A stretch of DNA of 5,210 nucleotides, taken from NCBI GenBank assembly GCA_030037035.1, contig JASHSA010000182.1, positions 1 to 5,210 on the forward strand, read 5' to 3'. A model generated the notes under the pieces. The model saw nothing but the letters and a program-made list of their open reading frames with translations. It was not told the DNA's origin and searched no databases. Position 1 is the first letter of the stretch, and every line of letters starts with the position of its first letter. This DNA comes from Thermoplasmata archaeon (GTDB lineage Archaea; Thermoplasmatota; Thermoplasmata; Lutacidiplasmatales; UBA184). A program made the position numbers and the translations under genes. Below, in pieces: positions 1 through 5,119 of this stretch.

Positions 1-194
1 GGCAGCAGGCTACGAAGGGTACCCTCGAACCGGGGGGTCCCCGACCTTCCGGCGGCGTCGACGCCGAACCAGAAGGCGGTCTGGAGGGCCCGCGGCAGCA
101 TCTCGGCGTCCCCTGTATCGCGCAGCGTACGCGCGATGTCCCGCCAGCGCTCCCGTACATCCTCCGACGACTGCTCCCACAGGTCTAGCGCCAT
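1..194 (-). CDS. Hypothetical protein, N-terminal 64 residues (runs off left edge)
   Basis: I do not recognise this protein. Read leftward from the ATG at 194-192, the frame stays open to the window edge for 64 codons. The product begins MALDLWEQSSEDVRERWRD and continues with a second helix-like stretch containing LPRALQTAFWFGVDAAG. The composition is that of a soluble, helical, charged protein with three tryptophans, and it lacks the arginine/proline/alanine excess of antisense shadow frames in this DNA. No signal peptide or membrane segment is visible in this part. It lies 89 bases downstream of the aminotransferase stop on the same strand, so it could be the next gene of a leftward operon or have its own promoter. 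No strong Shine-Dalgarno site is present; a GGGGTG sits a few bases before the ATG. The C-terminus and domain content are outside the window. Confidence 0.55.
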   Translation of the reverse strand, partial: MALDLWEQSSEDVRERWRDIARTLRDTGDAEMLPRALQTAFWFGVDAAGRSGTPRFEGTLRSLL

Positions 195-275
195 CTCTGC
201 ACCCCGGCTCCCGGCTGCGGGCGAGGGAACGCAGCGGCAGATAGGGTGTTCTGTTCCCGCTACGGGCGGCCGGCT

Positions 276-294
276 CCGGCGCGCTAGGCGCCGG
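276..294. repeat. Perfect 7-bp inverted repeat over the aminotransferase stop codon
   Basis: The arms CCGGCGC (276-282) and GCGCCGG (288-294) are exact reverse complements around the loop GCTAG. The leftward TAG stop codon (286-284) lies in the loop. An all-GC hairpin at the 3' end of a gene could help end transcription or protect the mRNA end, but no T-tract follows on the minus strand, so this is not a canonical intrinsic terminator. Such short arms can also arise by chance in DNA this GC-rich. Confidence 0.4.
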
Positions 295-1810
295 TCCGGG
301 TCACGCCCTCGAGCGTCGGACCCGGGACCGGAGGGACGCCCGGGACGGGGGCCGCATGCTCCGGCGGCCGGCGAAGCTCTCCCGGGGAGGCACGCGGGCC
401 GACGGGACCGCTCGTCCGCGTCACCGCCGGAGCGCTCTCCAGGCTCAGGAGCGCCTCCTCGAACGCCATCAACCCCCGGTCGAGCAGCTCGTCCTCGATG
501 ACGAGCGGCGCCATGAACCTCAGCACCTGCTCCCACGCCCCCGCGGTGTGCATCAGGACCCCTCGCGCGAGGAGCGCCGACCGCATCGCCTTCGCCCGGT
601 CGCCCCACGCCTGTCGGCTGCGCCGGTCCCGGACGAACTCCGCGCCGATCATGAACCCCCGACCCCGAACGTCGCCCAGCGCGGGATGGCGGCCGGCGAG
701 CTCCCGAAGGCGCTCGAGGACGCGCGCCCCGCGGTGCCGCGTCCGGTCGAGCAGCTCCCCCTCCGAGAGGACGGCGAGCGTCTCCGCTCCTACGGCCATC
801 GCGAGAGGGTTCCCGCGGAACGTTCCGAGATGGAACCCGCGAGGGAGGTCGGGGACGAGGTCGCTCCGGTAGGCGACGACGGACAGCGGCAGCCCGCCTC
901 CGATCGTCTTGGCGACGCAGACGAGGTCCGGCGTCACGTTCGCATGCTCGACCGCCCACATCTTGCCCGTGCGGCCGAGGCCGGTCTGGACCTCGTCGGC
1001 GATCAGCAGGAGGTCGTGCCGGTCGCAGAACTCGCGGAGCGACGGAAGGAAGTCGTCCGGCGGGACGACGTAGCCGCCCTCGCCCAGGATCGGCTCGACG
1101 AGGACCGAGGAGAGGGTGTCGACCCCGGAGTGCGGGTCGTTCACGAGATGCTCGAGATAGGCGATCGTCCCCGCGGCGCCCTCGTCGGCCCCGAGCACCG
1201 GACGGTACGGATCCGGATACGGCACCCGGACGACGCTTCCGCCGGGGAAGGCGTTCGGCGCGCGGTAGCGCCGGCCGCTCGTGAGGTTCGCCGCTCCCCC
1301 GTGGACCCCGTGGTACGCCCCCGAGAAGGCGACCGTCCCGTGCCGCTTCTGGGCGTGGTCGGCGAGATTCACCGCCGTCTCCACCGCGTCGCCGCCGGTG
1401 ACGGTCAGGAAGATCCTCGCGTGGTGCCGGAGGTCGCCCGGAAGGGCTCCGTCGAGCGCCTTCAGGAACCGGAGGCGCGCCTCGGTGGGGAGCTCCAGGG
1501 CGTGCCAGATCCGCTCGGCCTGGGCCTCGAGCGCGGCGACGAGGCGGGGGTGACGGTGCCCGAGGTTCAGGACCGAAATGCCGGAGACCCAGTCGATGAA
1601 GCGGTTGCCGTCGACGTCCTCGATCGTCGAGCCGCGCGCGATCTTCGGGGCGATCGGGAAGTAGTGCGGGTAGCCGACCGCTTCGGTCTCGAGGCGGGCC
1701 TGCTCGTCGAGCATCGCCCGGGAGCGCGGTCCCGGCGGCGGCACGACGATCTTGGGCGCGTCCGGGAAGCTGAGCCACTCCCCTGCGTCGGTCAACGGCT
1801 CCCCGGGCAT
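284..1810 (-). CDS. Class III PLP-dependent aminotransferase (diaminobutyrate/GABA/ornithine type)
   Basis: This is a fold-type I PLP enzyme of 508 residues that should move an amino group from an amino acid or diamine to a 2-oxo acid in the cytosol. The family pattern is complete: a substrate-domain start PKIVVPPPGPRSR (19-31), EDVDGNRFIDWVSG (64-77), a phosphate loop TGGDAVE (138-144), AYHG (166-169), ADEVQTGLGRTG (271-282) with the pyridine-contacting Asp272, and AKTIGGGLP (300-308) with the Schiff-base Lys301. GTFRGN (329-334) recalls diaminobutyrate 2-oxoglutarate aminotransferases. The PPGP-x-x-R opening is also seen in archaeal GABA-aminotransferase-like enzymes and amino-acid racemases, so transaminase versus racemase is open. 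I chose the ATG at 1810 because it lies just ahead of the conserved opening; the frame stays open upstream only by chance. There is no Shine-Dalgarno site. The core ends near residue 458, and a 50-residue proline/glycine/arginine-rich tail follows, which is unusual. It is divergent from the membrane-protein gene. Confidence 0.93.
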   Translation of the reverse strand: MPGEPLTDAGEWLSFPDAPKIVVPPPGPRSRAMLDEQARLETEAVGYPHYFPIAPKIARGSTIEDVDGNRFIDWVSGISVLNLGHRHPRLVAALEAQAERIWHALELPTEARLRFLKALDGALPGDLRHHARIFLTVTGGDAVETAVNLADHAQKRHGTVAFSGAYHGVHGGAANLTSGRRYRAPNAFPGGSVVRVPYPDPYRPVLGADEGAAGTIAYLEHLVNDPHSGVDTLSSVLVEPILGEGGYVVPPDDFLPSLREFCDRHDLLLIADEVQTGLGRTGKMWAVEHANVTPDLVCVAKTIGGGLPLSVVAYRSDLVPDLPRGFHLGTFRGNPLAMAVGAETLAVLSEGELLDRTRHRGARVLERLRELAGRHPALGDVRGRGFMIGAEFVRDRRSRQAWGDRAKAMRSALLARGVLMHTAGAWEQVLRFMAPLVIEDELLDRGLMAFEEALLSLESAPAVTRTSGPVGPRASPGELRRPPEHAAPVPGVPPVPGPTLEGVTRTGA

Positions 1811-1827
1811 GGAAGCGGGAGGCCGCG

Positions 1828-1834
1828 TATCAAA
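1828..1834 (-). promoter_or_regulatory. Candidate TATA-like / -10 element for the leftward aminotransferase
   Basis: On the minus strand TTTGATA occupies positions -24 to -18 relative to the ATG at 1810. With no Shine-Dalgarno site, a leaderless transcript driven by an archaeal TATA box near this place is plausible, although the usual spacing is slightly longer. GATACG could equally be read as a degenerate bacterial -10 box. The call rests on local AT content only. Confidence 0.25.
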
Positions 1835-1887
1835 TCTTCCGGCGAGGTCCGACGACCGTTCAGGTAAGGAAAACCGGTTCGCGCCCG

Positions 1888-1893
1888 TTAAAG
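1888..1893 (+). promoter_or_regulatory. Candidate TATA-like element for the membrane-protein operon
   Basis: TTAAAG lies about 35 bases before the ATG at 1925 within otherwise GC-rich DNA. A start of transcription about 26 bases downstream of it would leave a leader of roughly ten bases, which matches the absence of a Shine-Dalgarno site. The motif is short and the call is tentative. Confidence 0.2.
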
Positions 1894-1924
1894 CGGGGAG
1901 CGGACCTCGACCGACGGCCCCAGC

Positions 1925-2587
1925 ATGGAGTTCGGCGCGGGAAACCCCTCCGAGGACATCCCGGCAGACGAACACGGCGCCTCCCTGTTGATCGGCGCCG
2001 ACGAGGCGGACCGGTTCCGGAGGCGCCGCCGACGCCCGGCCGAACTGGGGCGCTACCTTCTCCTCGGCCTGGGCGGCGTCTGCGCCGGCGCGGGCGGCGC
2101 GCTCTGGCTGACGGCCGCCGGCTCCCGGCTTGTGGGCGTCGCGTTCGTCGGGTTCGGCCTGACCCTCGTGGCGCTCGGCGGGACGTTGCACTTCGTGCTC
2201 GTCCGGGACCGGGACCGCTGGCCGGAGCGGGCCCACGCCTGGGACGAAGGGATCGAGATCCTCCTGCACGACGGCGAGCTCCGCGCCGCCTCCTGGACCG
2301 ACCCGGAGGTCGCGCTGGACCTCTTCGTGCGACCCCGCAGGAACTCGACCGAGGACGACCGCCTCCTGGTCTGGAGGATGGACTCCGGCATCCCCCCGGC
2401 GGACCTTTCGGAGGCCGGCCTCGCCCGTCTCATGGAGGTCGTCGTCGCGCACGACCTGCGTCTTTCCGAGTACCGGCGGGGCCGCCGGGCCCGGGAGGCG
2501 CGGGCCTACGAGATCCGGGGTCGTGACGAGCGGCGCTCGGTCGACGTGCCGGTGACCTCGGCGAGCGTACCGAAATCCTCACCCTGA
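1925..2587 (+). CDS. Two-helix membrane protein with cytoplasmic C-terminal domain, unknown function
   Basis: The 220-residue product has a polar N-terminus (1-30), an arginine-rich patch (31-38), two hydrophobic segments at about 44-66 and 69-93 separated by a two-residue turn, and a soluble C-terminal domain (about 95-198). By the positive-inside rule the arginines at 31-43 and 94-102 put both ends in the cytoplasm with a helical hairpin in the membrane. The soluble part holds ASWTDPEVALDLFVRP (121-136), LLVWRMDSGIPPADLSEAG (147-165) and a helix ending in AHDLRLSEY (175-183). The pattern recalls uncharacterised proteins of thermoplasmatal archaea, but I cannot name a family or activity. A serine/proline tail closes the protein. 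The start lacks a Shine-Dalgarno site. It lies 20 bases ahead of the amidohydrolase and is probably in one operon with it. The overlapping opposite-strand open frame is a shadow. Confidence 0.8.
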   Translation: MEFGAGNPSEDIPADEHGASLLIGADEADRFRRRRRRPAELGRYLLLGLGGVCAGAGGALWLTAAGSRLVGVAFVGFGLTLVALGGTLHFVLVRDRDRWPERAHAWDEGIEILLHDGELRAASWTDPEVALDLFVRPRRNSTEDDRLLVWRMDSGIPPADLSEAGLARLMEVVVAHDLRLSEYRRGRRAREARAYEIRGRDERRSVDVPVTSASVPKSSP

Positions 2588-2588
2588 G

Positions 2589-2607
2589 CGGGGGCGTCCC
2601 TCCCCCG
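2589..2607 (+). repeat. Hairpin abutting the amidohydrolase start codon
   Basis: The arms CGGGGG (2589-2594) and CCCCCG (2602-2607) pair perfectly around a 7-base loop, and the ATG of the next gene begins at the very next base. The stem fills the 20-base gap between the two genes. No Shine-Dalgarno site is available outside the stem, so the structure could limit initiation unless it is melted by ribosomes finishing the upstream gene. That coupling is inference; the repeat itself is directly visible. Confidence 0.45.
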
Positions 2608-3444
2608 ATGGCCCCCGCCGGGAAGATCGACGCCCACGTCCACCTGAGCGCCTGGTGGCCGGAGGTCCGGAGGACGGGCTACCGACCCGACCTCGACTAC
2701 ACCGTGGACGGTCTGCTCGCCGAGATGGACCGCCACGGCATCACGCACGCCGTCGCGATCCAGATCTTCCAGGCGCCGTCGCTCCGCGAGGCGCTCGACG
2801 AGGGCCGCCGCTGGTCCGAGAAGAGCAAGGGCCGCCTGCTGCCGGTCGCCACGGTCGACCCGACGCAGGGGGAGGACGGGGTCTCCGCCGCCCTCGAGCG
2901 TCTCGAGAAGGAACCCCGTCTCGTCGGCCTGAAGATCTTCCCCGGCTACCGCCCGTTCTACCCCCACGACGCGCGTCTCGGCCCGCTCTACGAGTTCGCC
3001 CACCGCAGGGGCCTTCCGGTCCTGATCCACCAGGGCGACACGCTCGACGGTCTCGGCCTATTGAAGTTCGCCCGGCCCCTCGAGGTCGACGAGGTCGCCG
3101 GCCGGTACCGCGACGTCCGCTTCGTCCTCTGCCACCTGGGGAACCCCTGGATCGACGAGGCGGCGGAGGTCGTCTACAAGAATCCGAACGTCTTCGCCGA
3201 CACCTCCGGGCTCCTCGGCTCGCCCCGCGCTCCCTACTTCGACCGGGCCTTCGAGCAGGCGCGCGAGCGGGTCGAGTCTGCGGTCGTCGCCTCGGGCCGG
3301 CCCGACCGCTTCCTGTGCGGCTCCGACTGGCCCCTCGAGTCCCTCGAGTCGGCGTTCACCCTGGTGGAGGGAGCGGACCTCGAACCGGAACACCGAGCGC
3401 TGCTGCTCGGCGGGAACGCCAAGACCCTGTTCAAGCTCGACTGA
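2608..3444 (+). CDS. Amidohydrolase-2 family TIM-barrel metal-dependent hydrolase or decarboxylase
   Basis: The 278-residue protein carries the metal-site pattern of the amidohydrolase_2 (ACMSD-like) group: DAHVH (8-12) on strand 1, VGLKIFPGY (106-114), His141 in VLIHQGD, His176 in LCHLGNPW and Asp240 in CGSDWP, followed by the usual C-terminal helix ending NAKTLFKLD. Members hydrolyse C-N or C-O bonds or decarboxylate aromatic and cyclic acids with a bound divalent metal; the substrate here cannot be told. Length is typical for the compact members of the family, and there is no signal peptide, so it is cytosolic. The ATG at 2608 is only five codons ahead of the conserved KIDAHVH, which supports it. 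It lies 20 bases after the membrane-protein stop, suggesting co-transcription. A function in clearing amide, lactone or ring-containing products of amino-acid metabolism would fit the two aminotransferases nearby, but this is a guess. Confidence 0.9.
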   Translation: MAPAGKIDAHVHLSAWWPEVRRTGYRPDLDYTVDGLLAEMDRHGITHAVAIQIFQAPSLREALDEGRRWSEKSKGRLLPVATVDPTQGEDGVSAALERLEKEPRLVGLKIFPGYRPFYPHDARLGPLYEFAHRRGLPVLIHQGDTLDGLGLLKFARPLEVDEVAGRYRDVRFVLCHLGNPWIDEAAEVVYKNPNVFADTSGLLGSPRAPYFDRAFEQARERVESAVVASGRPDRFLCGSDWPLESLESAFTLVEGADLEPEHRALLLGGNAKTLFKLD

Positions 3445-3445
3445 C

Positions 3446-3475
3446 CTGCCGCTCCCCTGCGCCCCACAGTGGCAG
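3446..3475 (+). repeat. Inverted repeat after the amidohydrolase stop
   Basis: CTGCCGCT (3446-3453) can pair with AGTGGCAG (3468-3475), seven Watson-Crick pairs plus one G-U, around a 14-base loop, starting two bases after the amidohydrolase stop. It could mark the transcript end. No T-tract follows and the loop is large, so terminator function is uncertain. Confidence 0.25.
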
Positions 3476-3570
3476 ACTCAGCCCCTGCCGGGCGGCACGC
3501 GTTCGCCTCTTGTAGCCCACCATCCCTTCGCCGCCGGCGCGCCCGGAACTCGGGTGCGTCCGAGCGCTGC

Positions 3571-4938
3571 ATGAATGCGTCCCTGGTCGCCGCCGAGGAG
3601 GAGTTCCGCCGGCGCACGCCGAAGTCGGCGGCCCTGTTCGAGGCGGCCTCCCGACGGACCCCCCTCGGGGTCCACTCCAACTACCGGTACGTCTCGCCGC
3701 ACCCGCTCTACATCGCGCGGGCCCGTGGGGTGACGATCTGGGACGCCGACGGGAACGACTACCTCGACTTCAACATGGGCTTCGGCTCCCTTCAGAGCGG
3801 ACACGCCCATCCGAAGCTCGTCGAGGCGCTCGGTCGCCAGCTCGAGGACGGTTCGGTCTACGGCTACGAGTGGGAGAGGACTCCCGAGGTCGCCGAGAGG
3901 ATCTGCCGACGCTTCGGCATGGAGAAGGTCCGCTTCAGCACCACCGGGCTCAAGGCGACGCACCACGCGGTGCGGATCGCCCGGGCGGTGAGCCGGCGCA
4001 GCTACGTCCTCAAGTTCGAAGGCTCGTACCACGGCTCGCACGACTCGCTGCTGGTCGGCGTCAAGCCGCGAGCCGAGGTCGCCGGCCCCGCCGAACGTCC
4101 GGCGTCGGCCCCCGCCTCGCCCGGCATCCCTCGCGAGCTCACCGAACGAACGCTCGTGGCGCCGTTCAACGACCTCGAGGCGACCCGCCGGATCGCCCGC
4201 GAGCATCGGGGTGAGCTCGCGGCGATCATCGCCGAGCCGATCCCGATGAACATGGGCTTCGTGCTCCCGGAACCCGGGTTCTTCCCCGGACTGCGAGAGC
4301 TCTGCGACGAGCTCGGGGCCCTGCTCATCCTGGACGAGATCAAGACCGGCGCGAAGTACCCTCACGGGGGCGCCGCGCGCGTCGGTGTCCGGCCGGACCT
4401 CATGACCCTAGGGAAGTCGATCGCGTGCGGCGTCCCGATGTCGGCCGTCGCGGCGGGACCGGGGCTGCTCGACGAGGTCGGCCCGCGCAAGATCGCGCAC
4501 GCCGGAACCTACAACTCGAACCCGATGGCGATGGCGGCCTGCTTGGCCTCGCTGGACCACATCCTCACCGACGAGGCGCTCGAGCGGAGCGCGACGCTCA
4601 ACGCACGGCTGGCCCGTGGCTACCGCGAGATCCTCGGCGAAGCGCACGTCGCGGCGTACGTCTCCGCCGACGGGGTCTCCGGCACGGTGACGTTCGCGAA
4701 CCGGCCGGTCCGCAACTGGCGGGATTTCCTGACGGTCGACGGGGAGCGGTCGATGCTCTACTACTACCTCTGTCTCAACCGAGGGCTCATCCCCTCTGGA
4801 ACCGGAGCGGACGAGCAGTGGACGCTCTCCGTGCAGCACTCCGAGAAGGACGTCGACGAGCACCTCCGCACGCTCTCCGAGATCGCCTCGAGCCTGAAGG
4901 GAGCCCCGGTCGCCGGCGAGATCGAGGAGTCGGTGTAG
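3571..4938 (+). CDS. Glutamate-1-semialdehyde aminomutase-like class III PLP enzyme
   Basis: This 455-residue protein belongs to the class III fold-type I PLP enzymes, in the branch of glutamate-1-semialdehyde aminomutase-like proteins that databases often call aspartate aminotransferase family. Visible landmarks are SAALFEAASRRTPLGVHSN (19-37), TIWDADGNDYLDF (55-67), GHAHPKLVEA (77-86), FEGSYHGSHDSLL (149-161), AEPIPMNMG (221-229), LDEIKTGAKY (254-263) with Asp255, LGKSIACGVP (280-289) with the Schiff-base Lys282, and GTYNSNPMAMAA (312-323). The phosphate loop is altered: TTGLKA (124-129) replaces the usual NSGTEA. It therefore probably is not the housekeeping heme enzyme HemL; an amino-acid transaminase or mutase on another substrate is more likely. 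I chose the ATG at 3571, as the family usually begins about 20 residues before the LFE-A segment; the frame extends to a GTG at 3469, but that adds 34 residues of unlikely composition. No Shine-Dalgarno site is visible. It follows the amidohydrolase after 126 bases. Confidence 0.92.
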   Translation: MNASLVAAEEEFRRRTPKSAALFEAASRRTPLGVHSNYRYVSPHPLYIARARGVTIWDADGNDYLDFNMGFGSLQSGHAHPKLVEALGRQLEDGSVYGYEWERTPEVAERICRRFGMEKVRFSTTGLKATHHAVRIARAVSRRSYVLKFEGSYHGSHDSLLVGVKPRAEVAGPAERPASAPASPGIPRELTERTLVAPFNDLEATRRIAREHRGELAAIIAEPIPMNMGFVLPEPGFFPGLRELCDELGALLILDEIKTGAKYPHGGAARVGVRPDLMTLGKSIACGVPMSAVAAGPGLLDEVGPRKIAHAGTYNSNPMAMAACLASLDHILTDEALERSATLNARLARGYREILGEAHVAAYVSADGVSGTVTFANRPVRNWRDFLTVDGERSMLYYYLCLNRGLIPSGTGADEQWTLSVQHSEKDVDEHLRTLSEIASSLKGAPVAGEIEESV

Positions 4939-4996
4939 ACCCCGGCAGCCTGTTCGATCGATCCCAAGGCGCGGCCGGCGCAGGGTCGGACGTATA

Positions 4997-5013
4997 CCCT
5001 CCCTTCCGGAGGG
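4997..5013. repeat. 6-bp inverted repeat in the intergenic region
   Basis: CCCTCC (4997-5002) and GGAGGG (5008-5013) are exact reverse complements around a 5-base loop. The repeat lies about 60 bases after the aminomutase-like gene and abuts the larger dyad that follows. It may form part of a transcription end. There is no T-tract. Confidence 0.35.
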
Positions 5014-5041
5014 CCGGTTCTCGAGGCCGCTCGAGACCGGC
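5013..5041. repeat. Long imperfect dyad (12-bp stem, one bulge) upstream of the MBL-fold gene
   Basis: The left arm 5013-5025 and right arm 5030-5041 pair over 12 base pairs with a single extra T in the left arm; the loop is GCCG. Each arm contains CTCGAG. This is the longest inverted repeat I saw between genes here. As RNA it would be a very stable hairpin and could end transcription from the upstream gene; as DNA it could be an operator, as it lies 40 bases before the TATA-like patch of the next gene. The sequence alone does not decide between these. Confidence 0.5.
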
Positions 5042-5080
5042 GAGGCTGCGGCCCGTGGGTCGCCCGGAGCCCGGCCAAGG

Positions 5081-5090
5081 TATATCGAAA
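5081..5090 (+). promoter_or_regulatory. Candidate TATA-like promoter element for the MBL-fold gene
   Basis: TATATCGAAA is a clearly AT-rich patch in GC-rich surroundings, about 35 bases before the GTG start. If it acts as an archaeal TATA box, transcription would begin near 5109-5110, right at the ribosome binding site. As a bacterial -10 (TATATC) it would give a leader of about 25 bases. Either reading makes it a plausible promoter. Confidence 0.35.
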
Positions 5091-5108
5091 CGCCGACCGT
5101 GCGCGACC

Positions 5109-5114
5109 AGGAGG
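5109..5114 (+). promoter_or_regulatory. Shine-Dalgarno site AGGAGG
   Basis: AGGAGG ends five bases before the GTG at 5120, close to optimal spacing. It is the only strong ribosome binding site in the window, and it decides the non-ATG start of the last gene. Confidence 0.75.
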
Positions 5115-5119
5115 GAGCC

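Larger units (their letters stand above)
1811..1924. promoter_or_regulatory. Divergent intergenic promoter region
   Basis: These 114 bases separate the leftward aminotransferase from the rightward membrane-protein gene and must hold both start signals unless one gene is transcribed from elsewhere. It is one of the few stretches with AT-rich patches. An 8-bp palindrome AACCGGTT (1872-1879) sits near its centre and could be an operator for shared control; that role is inference. Neither start codon has a Shine-Dalgarno site close by, which points to leaderless or short-leader transcripts. Confidence 0.5.

Noticed and set aside
356..1867. 503-residue rightward open frame opposite the aminotransferase
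   Set aside because: Arginine/valine/glutamate-rich composition with no recognisable motif; it is the complement of a clearly real gene with intact catalytic motifs.
1811..2452. N-terminal extension of the leftward aminotransferase by 214 residues
   Set aside because: The frame is open only because stops are rare at this GC content. The extension is low in family-like sequence, overlaps the membrane-protein gene on the other strand, and the conserved aminotransferase fold begins just after the ATG at 1810.
3337..3352. Short direct repeat CCTCGAGTC in the amidohydrolase
   Set aside because: Explained by coding for Leu-Glu-Ser twice (PLESLES) with biased codons.
2655..3515. 286-residue rightward open frame overlapping the amidohydrolase
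   Set aside because: Arg/Pro/Gly-rich out-of-frame shadow of the amidohydrolase, which has complete metal-site motifs.
3469..3570. Earlier GTG start for the aminomutase-like enzyme
   Set aside because: It would add 34 residues rich in Arg, Ser and Ala with no family similarity, and would begin inside a hairpin arm. The ATG at 3571 gives the usual family N-terminus.
3478..4365. 295-residue leftward open frame opposite the aminomutase-like gene
   Set aside because: Composition of an antisense shadow and no motifs, while the opposite strand encodes a complete PLP enzyme.
3571..4938. Assignment as hemL (heme biosynthesis)
   Set aside because: The phosphate loop departs from N-S-G-T-E-A, the lysine context is S-I-A-C-G rather than I-G-G-G, and no other tetrapyrrole gene is nearby.
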